The notes: generated from the sequence alone by a model not told the origin. A DNA stretch of 64,000 nt from Peribacillus psychrosaccharolyticus ATCC 23296 (GCF_000305495.1 NZ_AJTN02000183.1:1-64000), one strand, 5' to 3'; counted from the first letter of the stretch, positions 7,079 through 15,297 are shown. A program made the numbers and translations.

Positions 7079-9454
7079 ATGGAGGCAGTTTTACCTCAGA
7101 TTAAGCCGAAGCGCAAGTGGAAAAAACGAGCTTTATGGATTGGAGCCATTCTCGTTTTCTTGCTGTTGGCTGTTTGGTTAGCCGGTACGATATACCTCAA
7201 TCGATTATTGCCGCAGACTGAAGGAGAAATTTCGCTTCCTGGATTGACAGAGCGGGTAACGGTTACAAGAGATGCTTCAGGTGTACCGCATATTAAGGCA
7301 AATAATGAACATGATCTATATCTAGCTCAGGGATATATACAAGCTCAGGATCGGTTGTTCCAGATGGATTTAAGCCGGCGTCAGGCATCTGGGCAGCTAA
7401 GTGAAGTGATCGGTGATAAAGTACTTAATAATGACAAATTCTTTTTGACTTTGGGGTTAAGAAGAGCAGCAGAGGCATCATATGATCAATATACAGACAG
7501 CGGTAAAGCCACACTGGATTACTTTGCTGAAGGTGTTAATCTATATATGGAACAAGTTAGGGAAAATGGGAAATGGCCGATTGAATTTACCCTTCTTAGT
7601 TATGAGCCTGAGCCATGGACACCTGTTGATTCATTAACGATTGGTAAATATATGGCTTTTGATCTCGGCGGAAACTGGGAGTCACAGGCATTTAGGCAGT
7701 ATTTACTAGAGAATTTTCCTGAAGATAAAGCATATGATTTATTTCCGGATTACCCAAAAGGATCTCCGTACATAATTGGGAAAGAGTCACTCGATATTGA
7801 TAAGAGCTTTGCAAATGCCGTGATTCCTCATGAATATAATGGTAGTAACAATTGGGTTGTAAGTGGAAGCAAAACAAAATCAGGTAAACCGCTGCTAGCT
7901 GATGATCCCCATTTGGGTCTTGCCACACCGTCTGTGTGGTACCAGATGCATTTAGAAAACCCAAACGTAAATGTAAGCGGTGTCATATTTGCTGGAGTTC
8001 CTGGTATTATTTTGGGTCATAATGAAACCATTGCCTGGGGCGTAACCAATACAGGGCCTGATGTCCAAGATCTTTATATTGAAAAAAGAAATCCTGCAAA
8101 TGCTGCTGAATTTTCCTATCAAGATAAGTGGGAAGCTGCGGAAATCATTAAGGAACCAATTAAAGTTAAGGACGGGAAGACAATTGATTATGAAGTAATG
8201 GTGACTCGCCATGGACCGGTTATTTCAGAGTTTGCAGGTAAAAGCGGAAAGGATACTGTTTTGGCTTTGCGCTGGACTGCACTCGATCCATCAGCCGAAC
8301 TTGAGGCCATATTGAATATGAATAAAGCGGGGAACTGGGCTGAATTTGAGCAGGCTCTTCTTAAATTTGAAACTCCGGCACAGAATTTTGTTTTTGCGTC
8401 TTCGGATGGCACCATTGCGTATAAGGCAAATGGCAGCATCCCCATTCGGAAGAAGGGTGACAGCTTACTCCCTGTTCCAGGCTGGACAGATGAGTATGAA
8501 TGGACAGGGTTTATTCCTTTTGATGAGCTGCCCAAAGTAGTAAACCCTGCGGAAGGATTCATTTCGACGGCTAACAATAAAGTCATATCTGATGAATATC
8601 CGTATCATATTAGTAATGATTGGGCGCAGCCCTACCGGCAAATGAGAATTCAGGAAGTACTGCAAACAAATAATAAGCTGACAGCTAAGGATATGCAGAA
8701 TCTCCAAATGGATAAAAAAAATCTGCAGGGAAAAGAATTTGCCCCGCAGCTTGTCCAGGTACTGAATGGTTCAGTCAAAAAAGAAGACCAGCAAGTGCTG
8801 GATATCCTGGATAAATGGGACTTTATTGATAGTGAGGATCAGGCAGCGCCCCTCGTTTTTAATCTGTGGATGCAAAATATAGCTGAAGTATTGTTTGTGA
8901 AACAGATCCCTGAAGAAACGCTAGCTTTATTTCAGGGCAAACGACAAGCGGTAGATGAATTACTGCGCAGAGCGCTGGGAGGGAATGAAGGACCTTGGAT
9001 GAAAGACAATGGCGGTCTGGAAAAGGTGCTGTCAGAATCTTTTCAGAAGACGGTGACTAACATTAAGGAGATGCAGGGAAGTGATCCTGCGGATTGGCAA
9101 TGGGGAGATTATCATCAGCTTTCCTTTTCACATCCATTATCAAGTGTATCGCCGCTAAATTATTTATTTAATAAGGAAGGCAGCATTCCTGTCGGTGGGA
9201 GTAATGTGACCGTTCAAGCAGCAGCCTTTAAGTCTGATGGAATAGTGAATCATGGCGGATCCTGGCGATTTGTCATTGATATAGAGAATATGAAGCAAGC
9301 TTACCATCTCGTGGGACCAGGGCAATCAGGCAATGTGAAGAGTAAGTGGTATCATGATCAAATGACTAGCTGGGCAAAGGGAACGTATCATGTTACCCAA
9401 TTAGAAAAGGTAAACGGTAAAGTGCTGACGCTGACTCCGGCAGGTGAGGATTGA
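7079..9454 (+). CDS. Penicillin-acylase-family N-terminal nucleophile hydrolase
   Basis: A 791-residue enzyme of the penicillin/acyl-homoserine-lactone acylase family. A single N-terminal membrane helix (about residues 17-40, after a Lys/Arg-rich stretch) anchors it outside the cell. The A-chain part begins near GLTERVTVTRDASGVPHI; the self-cleavage site and catalytic serine is Ser256 in NGSNNWVVSG, followed by DDPHLGL. Members split amide bonds of acylated compounds; the natural substrate here is unknown (quorum lactone, antibiotic or peptide). ATG 7079 is preferred over in-frame ATG 7049 because GGGAGGGGTGAGG lies directly before it. Confidence 0.92.
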   Translation: MEAVLPQIKPKRKWKKRALWIGAILVFLLLAVWLAGTIYLNRLLPQTEGEISLPGLTERVTVTRDASGVPHIKANNEHDLYLAQGYIQAQDRLFQMDLSRRQASGQLSEVIGDKVLNNDKFFLTLGLRRAAEASYDQYTDSGKATLDYFAEGVNLYMEQVRENGKWPIEFTLLSYEPEPWTPVDSLTIGKYMAFDLGGNWESQAFRQYLLENFPEDKAYDLFPDYPKGSPYIIGKESLDIDKSFANAVIPHEYNGSNNWVVSGSKTKSGKPLLADDPHLGLATPSVWYQMHLENPNVNVSGVIFAGVPGIILGHNETIAWGVTNTGPDVQDLYIEKRNPANAAEFSYQDKWEAAEIIKEPIKVKDGKTIDYEVMVTRHGPVISEFAGKSGKDTVLALRWTALDPSAELEAILNMNKAGNWAEFEQALLKFETPAQNFVFASSDGTIAYKANGSIPIRKKGDSLLPVPGWTDEYEWTGFIPFDELPKVVNPAEGFISTANNKVISDEYPYHISNDWAQPYRQMRIQEVLQTNNKLTAKDMQNLQMDKKNLQGKEFAPQLVQVLNGSVKKEDQQVLDILDKWDFIDSEDQAAPLVFNLWMQNIAEVLFVKQIPEETLALFQGKRQAVDELLRRALGGNEGPWMKDNGGLEKVLSESFQKTVTNIKEMQGSDPADWQWGDYHQLSFSHPLSSVSPLNYLFNKEGSIPVGGSNVTVQAAAFKSDGIVNHGGSWRFVIDIENMKQAYHLVGPGQSGNVKSKWYHDQMTSWAKGTYHVTQLEKVNGKVLTLTPAGED

Positions 9455-9551
9455 TTCTACAGCGGCAGGTTGACAGAGGGAATCTAGTTATTTTCCACGT
9501 GAAAATACATAGATTTTATAGCAGGTTAATAATTCAGAGGAGATGAGGAAG

Positions 9552-10499
9552 ATGGTACTAGATGCACAGGCCAAGCTTTATCTTGAAATGATGTCCGGAA
9601 TTCCGCCGCTTCATACACTGAATCCACAAACTGTCAGGGATTTACTTTCACAATTGCCAGTAGAAGAATCGATTTCAGCAGGTACTGGGAGGACTGAAGA
9701 ATATGAAATTCCAGTAGAGGATGGTCGAATTACTGTAAGGACTTATACACCGCAAGGACATGGGCCATTCCCTCTTTTCGTTTACTATCATGGCGGCGGA
9801 TGGGTCATTGGTGATTTGGAAAGTGCGGACTTTACCTGTAGAATGCTGGCGGATCACCTAAAAGCAGTTGTCGTTTCTGTGAATTACCGGCTGTCACCAG
9901 AATTTAAATTTCCTATCCCTTTAGAAGATTGCTATACGGCTTTAAAATGGGTGGAAGCCAATGCAGGTTTATTAAGGGGTGATAGTAAGAAAGTGATTGT
10001 CGGCGGTGATAGTGCAGGGGGGAATTTAGCGGCTGCTGTGAGCATTTTAGCCAGAGATCGAAAGGGGCCGAATATTATGGCCCAAGTATTACTCTACCCG
10101 AGCTTAGATTTTGATTTTACGACAGAGTCTTATCAAAAGTATAGTAAAGGATTTATTCTTACCGAGGAATTAATGACTTGGTTTGCAGGTCACTATGCCG
10201 AATCTCGAGATGATTTGCAGAACAATCTGGCAGCGCCGCTGTTAACTGAAAACCTAAGAGGCCTGCCTCCTGCCCTTATTTTTACGGCAGAATACGATGT
10301 ACTTAGGGATGATGGACTAACATATGCGAAAAGGCTGGTCGAAGCAGGCATTCAGGTTGAATATAAATGTGAAGCCGGCTTAATTCATGGATATTTCTTA
10401 ATACCGATGTTTACCTATCGCATTGAATCAACAATTAAGCGCATAGCAGACTTTCTTTCGAATGTTAAGGTGGACTTTACCATCGGGGAAGTTAAGTAA
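9552..10499 (+). CDS. HSL-family alpha/beta-hydrolase (carboxylesterase)
   Basis: A 315-residue cytoplasmic esterase of the hormone-sensitive-lipase group. The oxyanion-hole motif HGGGW is at 80-84; the catalytic triad is Ser154 (GGDSAGG), Asp249 (EYDVLRDDG) and His279 (LIHGY). Such enzymes hydrolyse short-chain acyl esters. ATG 9552 is preferred because GAGGAGATGAGG has better spacing to it than to the in-frame ATG at 9543. It lies 97 bases after the acylase with no clear terminator between, so co-transcription is possible. Confidence 0.92.
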   Translation: MVLDAQAKLYLEMMSGIPPLHTLNPQTVRDLLSQLPVEESISAGTGRTEEYEIPVEDGRITVRTYTPQGHGPFPLFVYYHGGGWVIGDLESADFTCRMLADHLKAVVVSVNYRLSPEFKFPIPLEDCYTALKWVEANAGLLRGDSKKVIVGGDSAGGNLAAAVSILARDRKGPNIMAQVLLYPSLDFDFTTESYQKYSKGFILTEELMTWFAGHYAESRDDLQNNLAAPLLTENLRGLPPALIFTAEYDVLRDDGLTYAKRLVEAGIQVEYKCEAGLIHGYFLIPMFTYRIESTIKRIADFLSNVKVDFTIGEVK

Positions 10500-10534
10500 A
10501 AAAGTGGCAGCACTCCGATAAGGAGGGCTGCTGT
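10500..10534. terminator. Terminator between convergent genes (mainly for rsoA)
   Basis: GCAGC-A-CTCC (10507-10516) pairs with GGAG-G-GCTGC (10522-10531) with one internal mismatch. Read on the minus strand it ends in CACTTTTTT, a good terminator for rsoA; on the plus strand the T tract is weak. Confidence 0.75.
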
Positions 10535-10554
10535 TGTGTTTTGGGAAGAGAAAT

Positions 10555-10779
10555 TCATGACTTCTTTTTCTCATTAGATAGATAGTCTCCAAGAAATTGT
10601 TCGAAATTAGGGACCTTAATATCAGCAATTTTTTCGTAGGACTCTAGAATTTTCACCTTTATATCCTGTTCTAAATCTTCTTGATCTTGAAACCGGGTAT
10701 TCCATAATGATTTCTTGATTTTTGGTTCAAGAGTGTTGAGTAGTTCTAGCAGCTCGCTTTTTGTGATTTTTTCAGCCAC
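10555..10779 (-). CDS. rsoA: RsoA-like co-sigma subunit
   Basis: A 74-residue acidic/helical protein containing the sigma region-2-like pattern FQDQEDLEQDIKVKILESYEK. Size, sequence pattern and position directly after the SigO-like gene match RsoA (YvrHa) of B. subtilis, which supplies the -10 recognition part of the two-subunit sigma factor SigO-RsoA. The GTG start at 10779 overlaps the SigO stop by 8 bases (GTGGCTGA), with AAAGGAGGATAA upstream, so translation is probably coupled. Family known from B. subtilis; assignment here is by size, motif and synteny. Confidence 0.82.
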   Translation of the reverse strand: MAEKITKSELLELLNTLEPKIKKSLWNTRFQDQEDLEQDIKVKILESYEKIADIKVPNFEQFLGDYLSNEKKKS

Positions 10780-11401
10780 AATACTTATCCTCCTTTCTGT
10801 TTAATGTTCTCTTTCGATAATTCTGTCTGATTTTATGAATCGCTTGTTTACGTATATTCGAGATATTTTGTGGTGTTTCTTTAAAATAAGCGGCAATTTC
10901 TTTATTCGTATAACCGTTAATAAAGTATAGGCTTAAAACAACTCCTTGCTTATGCGTTAATTTTCGAATGGCGATAATTAAATCTTCATCACTTAAGATT
11001 GAGGATAGCTCGATTGAATAATTCCAGTTGTCCATATCCATATCATAATCAAGTAACTCTAAAAGGCTTCTGCCATTTTCAAATTCAGAGGCGGGCTTGT
11101 CAAGAATAGAAAGGTAACGCTCTCTGTGCTTTCGTTCTCGTTTATCGTAATCAATTGAATAAAAATGAATGAGTGAACACAGGTATTTCTGTATGCGTGT
11201 TCGATAATAAAAAAACTCAAATTTATCATTGAGCTCACTAACGTAAGGAGATGTAGGGTTTTCCAGCGCTGCAAGAAAACTAGCGCGATTTGCAGGTTGT
11301 TGTAAAAACAACTTAATTATCGGTTGTTCAAAAAAATTCTGATGCTTCACAATTAGGCATTCGAACGTATTCGATAGAAAAAGTATCGTTGTCTTATTCA
11401 T
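10772..11401 (-). CDS. sigO: SigO-like RNA polymerase sigma factor (YvrI type)
   Basis: A 209-residue protein whose C-terminal third is a sigma region 4 helix-turn-helix (LTHKQGVVLSLYFINGYTNKEIAAYFKETPQNISNIRKQAIHKIRQ, about 145-192), with no region 2 of its own. This matches SigO of B. subtilis, which needs RsoA. In B. subtilis the pair drives oxdC and its own operon under acid and cell-wall stress. Start ATG 11401 follows GGAGGGCG. The gene is divergent from yvrJ, and both share the same 12-base box upstream, suggesting auto-activation. Confidence 0.85.
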   Translation of the reverse strand: MNKTTILFLSNTFECLIVKHQNFFEQPIIKLFLQQPANRASFLAALENPTSPYVSELNDKFEFFYYRTRIQKYLCSLIHFYSIDYDKRERKHRERYLSILDKPASEFENGRSLLELLDYDMDMDNWNYSIELSSILSDEDLIIAIRKLTHKQGVVLSLYFINGYTNKEIAAYFKETPQNISNIRKQAIHKIRQNYRKRTLNRKEDKYCG

Positions 11402-11426
11402 AGGTTCTCGCCCTCCTTTATTCTAT

Positions 11427-11455
11427 AAAGTGAAATTTCAAGAGTATAAATCAAT
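11427..11455 (-). promoter_or_regulatory. Probable SigO-RsoA promoter of sigO
   Basis: On the minus strand ATTGAT (11450-11455), 11 bases, AAATTTCACTTT (11427-11438), then 25 bases to the sigO ATG. The same 12-mer and an ATTGAY element occur before yvrJ in the same arrangement, which is strong evidence of a shared promoter element. I do not recall the published SigO consensus and have not compared it. Confidence 0.62.
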
Positions 11456-11461
11456 TATAAA

Positions 11462-11475
11462 CGAACATTTGTTCT
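11462..11475. promoter_or_regulatory. LexA-like palindrome between the divergent promoters
   Basis: CGAACATTTGTTCT has the GAAC-N4-GTTC core of the Bacillus LexA box but lies upstream of both promoter elements, where repression would be unusual. The same 12-base core occurs before the dnaN paralog at 17346-17357. Confidence 0.25.
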
Positions 11476-11500
11476 TATTTCTATGATTCGTTCGGGCTAA

Positions 11501-11528
11501 ATTGACTTTTTTGATAAAATTTCACTTT
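11501..11528 (+). promoter_or_regulatory. Probable SigO-RsoA promoter of yvrJ
   Basis: ATTGAC (11501-11506), 10 bases, AAATTTCACTTT (11517-11528), then 31 bases to the yvrJ ATG. This mirrors the element upstream of sigO on the other strand. Confidence 0.62.
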
Positions 11529-11559
11529 GGGTAGTAAATCGAAAAGGGAGAGGATAAAC

Positions 11560-11712
11560 ATGGAAGATGGGTCAAATTGGGTTGCTATTCTGAATAATTT
11601 TGGATTTCCAACGGTCGTATCCTTTTACTTACTACTAAAGTTTGAGAAACAAATAGAAGAGCTGACACGAGCGGTGAATGTACTGTTAGATACGGTTAAT
11701 CGTGATAAATAA
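11560..11712 (+). CDS. yvrJ: YvrJ-family small protein
   Basis: A 50-residue protein with the YvrJ-family pattern FGFPTVVSFYLLLKFEKQIEELT: one membrane helix (about 10-27) followed by an amphipathic helix. In B. subtilis yvrJ is the first gene of the SigO-dependent yvrJ-oxdC-yvrL operon; its molecular role is not established. ATG 11560 follows GGGAGAGG. Here oxdC and yvrL are absent and an acetyltransferase gene follows without a terminator. Confidence 0.85.
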   Translation: MEDGSNWVAILNNFGFPTVVSFYLLLKFEKQIEELTRAVNVLLDTVNRDK

Positions 11713-11757
11713 GAATAAAGAGGGATGTAGAATCACTGGGTACTAGTAATTTTATAC

Positions 11758-12645
11758 ATGAAAATAAGTAGAAATTTGATATTATATTTTTATAAAGAAC
11801 TTTGGGAGTTGGAGAAATTGAATGAAGTTCAGTTGAAAGAAGTAGAAGAGCTGCAGCAAATCTGCGAGACAGAAGGTTTTAAGCTGAAGTTAAATTGGGA
11901 TACGCTGAGAAGTCGAAAAAGGAAGGATTCCGATTATTTCTTTTATGAAATGAATCGGCTTATAGGCTTTGCTGCAGTCTATGATTTTGGAGATAAAGCA
12001 GAAATATGCGGGATGGTTCATCCGGATTATCGCAGACGTGGAATATTTACAAAACTTATTGATGCAGGAATTATGGATTGCTTAGAAAGAAAATATAAGA
12101 CGATCTTATTAAATGCCCCGGCTAAATCAGCAAGTGCAAAAGGATTTTTACAAAGTATTTCCTGTCAGTTTGCTGTTGCTGAATACCAGATGAAGTGGGG
12201 CAAAACAGAACTGTTCAATTATGAGGGAGTGAAGCTGCGTCCTTCTACGCATGAAGATGCAGAGCTAGAAATCCAATTGGATATACAATGTTTTGGGTTT
12301 TCGGAAGAGGATGCACGCTCGTTTCATAAGCGTATGAGAGCTGATGAACCAGAACAGGTATTTATGATTGAGGATGAGGAACATAGAAAAACGATTGGTA
12401 AAATTAGAGTTGATCGTAAGTCGACTGAAACCTGGATTTACGGGTTTGCTATTTTTCCAGAGTATCAGGGCCGCGGCTTTGGCAGAAGAACACTGAAGCA
12501 AGTGGTCCTTGAGGAAGAAACAAGAGGGAATGCTATTTATCTAGAGGTCGAAGCCACAAATGCTCATGCACTTAGGCTCTACGAAGAGTGCGGATTTAAG
12601 GTAATTGGACAACAAGACTATTATCAATATCAGGTCAAAAGCTAA
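11758..12645 (+). CDS. Tandem GNAT-domain N-acetyltransferase
   Basis: A 295-residue protein with two GNAT folds. The first half has the acetyl-CoA loop VHPDYRRRGIFTKLI (about 97-111); the second has FPEYQGRGFGRRTLKQVV (about 238-255) and VEATNAHALRLYEECGF. The substrate is unknown. No ribosome binding site precedes ATG 11758; an in-frame TTG at 11818 (residue 21) follows GGGAGTTGGAG and may be the true start, giving 275 residues. It is 45 bases after yvrJ with no terminator between them and one after it, so it may belong to the SigO regulon. Confidence 0.85.
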   Translation: MKISRNLILYFYKELWELEKLNEVQLKEVEELQQICETEGFKLKLNWDTLRSRKRKDSDYFFYEMNRLIGFAAVYDFGDKAEICGMVHPDYRRRGIFTKLIDAGIMDCLERKYKTILLNAPAKSASAKGFLQSISCQFAVAEYQMKWGKTELFNYEGVKLRPSTHEDAELEIQLDIQCFGFSEEDARSFHKRMRADEPEQVFMIEDEEHRKTIGKIRVDRKSTETWIYGFAIFPEYQGRGFGRRTLKQVVLEEETRGNAIYLEVEATNAHALRLYEECGFKVIGQQDYYQYQVKS

Positions 12646-12659
12646 AGCATCATTAGATT

Positions 12660-12691
12660 AAAGACATCCTAAAGTGGATGTCTTTTTTTAT
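12660..12691 (+). terminator. Rho-independent terminator
   Basis: Nine-bp perfect stem AAGACATCC/GGATGTCTT (12661-12669 with 12676-12684) followed by a T run. Confidence 0.92.
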
Positions 12692-12735
12692 GTAAATTAA
12701 AGTAATTTAAGATAATTAATGGTAAAATTATGTTA

Positions 12736-12751
12736 TTACGTAAAAACGTAA
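12736..12751. promoter_or_regulatory. Candidate operator (inverted repeat)
   Basis: TTACGTAAAAACGTAA is a 6-bp inverted repeat with 4-base spacer just before the ribosome binding site of the HTH gene. It could be its own operator; inference from position. Confidence 0.35.
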
Positions 12752-12765
12752 AAAGGGGGATTTTA

Positions 12766-13846
12766 GTGACCAGAAATTTAGAAAAAGAAATGGATCAATT
12801 AAAAGCGAGAGTAGATACCTTACAAAAAAGGGTACACAGCATGGATAGTTTGACGGAAGTAAACGTTCAAACAGGTTTATATATAAACGGACATGTTAGG
12901 GCATCAGGTGAATGGAACGCAGATGGCCAAAAAGTGAGGGTTGAATCAAAAGAACACAGCATATCAAGTATGATTCAGTCATCCAGTGAGGATAGTGCCA
13001 AAATTCTTGCTGCACTTGGACATAAGCAAAGATTGGATATTTTAAAGTGCTTGCTTATTCAACCCTGTACGGGAAATGATCTGCTTGAAACACTAGGAAT
13101 GAGCACAACAGGGCAGCTCTATCATCATTTAAAGGCATTGATTGGGGCGAATTTAGTAGAGCAAAAAGAACGAGGAGGTTTATATAATATTCCCTCGAAA
13201 AGGGCGATACCGCTAATGATGATCTTAACTGGTACTAATGGTTTATTGGATGTTGCCAGGTTTGTTATGATGACGGAAATCAGAGAAAACCCTGATTTAT
13301 ATATTGGCGGCAAGGAAAGTGATGGCTACGATGCAAATCAATTGCTGCTAGCTCTGCTTGAATACTCGCTTCAAGAGATAAAGGAGGGCTATGGGAATAA
13401 AATTACCATCACGTTCAATGAAAATGGAAGTGTTACCGTGTCCGATAATGGCAGGGGGATTCCGGTAACAATACTTAATGAAGATACCATTACACACGTT
13501 CAATCCGTGCTGACGAACTTAAAGGATACCTATACTCAATTCGTCGCTTCCGGCGGGAAGAAGGAAGCGACGAATTGGTGTCATTAATGCACTATCAAGT
13601 GAAATGCATGTGGTCATTCAACGCAGCGGCAAACTATATAAACAAACGTATAAAAATGGGGTTCCTGCAAGTACACTGACTGAAGCTGTATCACTCGGAT
13701 CAGAATCAGGAACTTCGATAACATTTACCCCAAATAAGGAGTTATTTACTTGTGGATTCAATGTTCTCTCAGTTGAAAAATACCTTGAGAATTTACAGTT
13801 TATGTTACCAAACTGTGAAATTGTGCTAAAGGAGATGGGGAATTGA
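12766..13846 (+). pseudogene. ArsR-type HTH fused to GyrB-like ATPase fold, frameshifted
   Basis: GTG 12766 follows AAGGGGG. The protein starts with a short coiled coil, then an ArsR-type winged helix (AKILAALGHKQRLDILKCLL... TTGQLYHHLKAL), then a region colinear with the GyrB N-terminal ATPase: NPDLYIGG, VTVSDNGRGIPV, ASGG, and after a frame change GVINALSSEMHVVIQRSGK and GTSITFTPNKELF. The frame breaks near 13555-13576, exactly where GyrB has its GxHGxG ATP-lid motif. By hand alignment the GyrB catalytic Glu42 and Mg-binding Asn46 are replaced (Ala, Tyr), so it would not hydrolyse ATP even if intact. Its 3' end overlaps the methyltransferase start by 4 bases. Role unknown; a nucleotide-sensing repressor is one guess. 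Confidence 0.75.
13538..13576. repeat. Perfect 14-bp inverted repeat at the frameshift
   Basis: AATTCGTCGCTTCC (13538-13551) and GGAAGCGACGAATT (13563-13576) are exact inverse complements with an 11-base loop. The right arm occupies the place where the conserved GxHG codons should be. Confidence 0.85.
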
Positions 13847-14553
13847 GTAAAATGTTGACAACAGTTGAAGATGTATTTACCATGCTGGATACGATGCTCC
13901 AAGATAACCGAAGTTTTAATTGGGATACCTTTTACAGCAATAGGGAAAGGAATGTGCCTTTCTTTGTGAATAAACCAGATGAAAACCTTGTACACTATCT
14001 TGAGCACCAAATGGTTCCTAAGGGTAATATACTAGATTTAGGTTGTGGTCCTGGAAGAAATGCTATTTATCTAGCAAAGAATGGGTTTACTGTCGATGCA
14101 TTAGATTCTTCACAGGAAGCTATCGTTTGGGCACGAGAACAGGCTGCTGAGAACGAAGCAGCGGTGAATTTTTTGCAGGGAAATATGTTTCAACTGGAGT
14201 TGAAGAACAAGTTTTATGACGTTGTATATGATTCAGGATGTCTTCACCATATTGCCCCTCACAGACGAATCAGTTATTTAGAACTTTTAAATAAAGTATT
14301 AAAACCAAAGGGATTTTACGCCCTTACCTGTTTTGTCGAAGGAGGGGATTTAGGCGGATCCGAGTTATCAGACATAGAAGTTTATCGTGAAAGAAGCCTT
14401 CATGGCGGACTAGGTTTTACTGAAGAAAAACTAAAAAACATCTTTAAAAATTTTAAGATCATACAAATGAGAAGAATGATCCAAGTTCCTGACACCGAAC
14501 CTGTATTTGGCGTAAGTGGACTATGGACTGCTTTGTTTCAAAAAAAGGAATGA
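13843..14553 (+). CDS. Class I SAM-dependent methyltransferase
   Basis: A 236-residue protein with motif I ILDLGCGPGRNAIYLA (about 63-78), acidic residue after strand 2 (VDALDSS) and motif IV-like VVYDSGCLHHI. The fold and motifs are those of UbiE/TehB-type small-molecule methyltransferases; the substrate cannot be told. The TTG at 13843 overlaps the stop of the HTH-GyrB-like gene (TTGA) after GGAGATGGGG, suggesting coupling; ATG 13852 is the alternative start. It is the only intact partner of that broken regulator gene. Confidence 0.88.
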   Translation: MSKMLTTVEDVFTMLDTMLQDNRSFNWDTFYSNRERNVPFFVNKPDENLVHYLEHQMVPKGNILDLGCGPGRNAIYLAKNGFTVDALDSSQEAIVWAREQAAENEAAVNFLQGNMFQLELKNKFYDVVYDSGCLHHIAPHRRISYLELLNKVLKPKGFYALTCFVEGGDLGGSELSDIEVYRERSLHGGLGFTEEKLKNIFKNFKIIQMRRMIQVPDTEPVFGVSGLWTALFQKKE

Positions 14554-14588
14554 ACAATTTCTTTTATGAATAATAGAAAGCTAGTTTC

Positions 14589-15125
14589 TTACTTTTCAAA
14601 AATATAGAGTTCACCATTGTTGGGTGTCGAAAATGAAGGGCCGGTAAAGCCTCGTTTTAATAGTTCCTTACGCATATATACCATCAAAGCTGCATGACTG
14701 ACAATCAGAACATTTTCACTGCCTTGTTCATGGATAGCGTCAAGTGTTGCCCCAATTCGTTTCTTGGCATCTGCAACAGCTGCTCGTGTTTCTCTATTAA
14801 AAATAGGCGCTAATCGAATTCGCACAGCCCAAAATATAAAAGGAAGTCCAAACTTTCCTTTATACTTTGGTGCTGGCAGTTCACGCAGCTTGTCCGTCTG
14901 AATGATGTCATTTCTAGTATAAATATATTCGGCGGTTTTTATGGCTCTAGGCATATCACTAACATAGCATTGAGACCAGATAATTTCACCAAGTTCTGTA
15001 GAACCATATTCAATATCCGCCAAATCATAGTCTAAAAACCATTGATTCAGATTGTCTGGTGTTATGTATATTCCCCTAGGTAAGGGCTTTGCTACTTTAA
15101 AATGTCTAACTAAGCCTATCTTCAT
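14589..15125 (-). CDS. Histidine phosphatase family protein
   Basis: A 178-residue member of the phosphoglycerate-mutase/histidine phosphatase superfamily. The catalytic His9 is in LVRHFKV (RHF instead of the usual RHG), and a second catalytic His is in VLIVSHAALM (about 143). An Arg of the phosphate pocket is likely in SDMPRAIKTAEYI. It would remove phosphate from a small molecule or protein; substrate unknown. ATG 15125 follows AGGAGATAG. It is convergent with the methyltransferase and tandem with the CotG-like gene. Confidence 0.87.
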   Translation of the reverse strand: MKIGLVRHFKVAKPLPRGIYITPDNLNQWFLDYDLADIEYGSTELGEIIWSQCYVSDMPRAIKTAEYIYTRNDIIQTDKLRELPAPKYKGKFGLPFIFWAVRIRLAPIFNRETRAAVADAKKRIGATLDAIHEQGSENVLIVSHAALMVYMRKELLKRGFTGPSFSTPNNGELYIFEK

Positions 15126-15231
15126 TTTCTATCTCCTATCATTTAAACAATCTTTGCCTCTTCTTTTATCATACCGATTTTACGTTCTCATCGCCAAGAT
15201 TAAGTGTGTTTTACAGGTGGGCAAACAGAAT

Positions 15232-15258
15232 AGAGATGATATAAGGCATATCATCTCT
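15232..15258 (-). terminator. Hairpin after the CotG-like gene, possible terminator
   Basis: Perfect 10-bp stem AGAGATGATA/TATCATCTCT with a 7-base loop, about 40 bases beyond the stop of the CotG-like gene. The following ATTCTGTTT on the minus strand is only weakly T-rich. Confidence 0.45.
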
Positions 15259-15297
15259 GAATCTCACCAATATTCTAAAAAGTATTTCGATTAATAA

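Noticed and set aside
11462-11475. LexA control of sigO/yvrJ
   Set aside because: The palindrome lies upstream of both promoter elements and such cores occur by chance about once in this length; kept only as a low-confidence site.
15125-15297. 25-codon frame with GTG start inside this gap
   Set aside because: Weak ribosome binding site and it is built around the hairpin at 15232-15258; no support as a gene.
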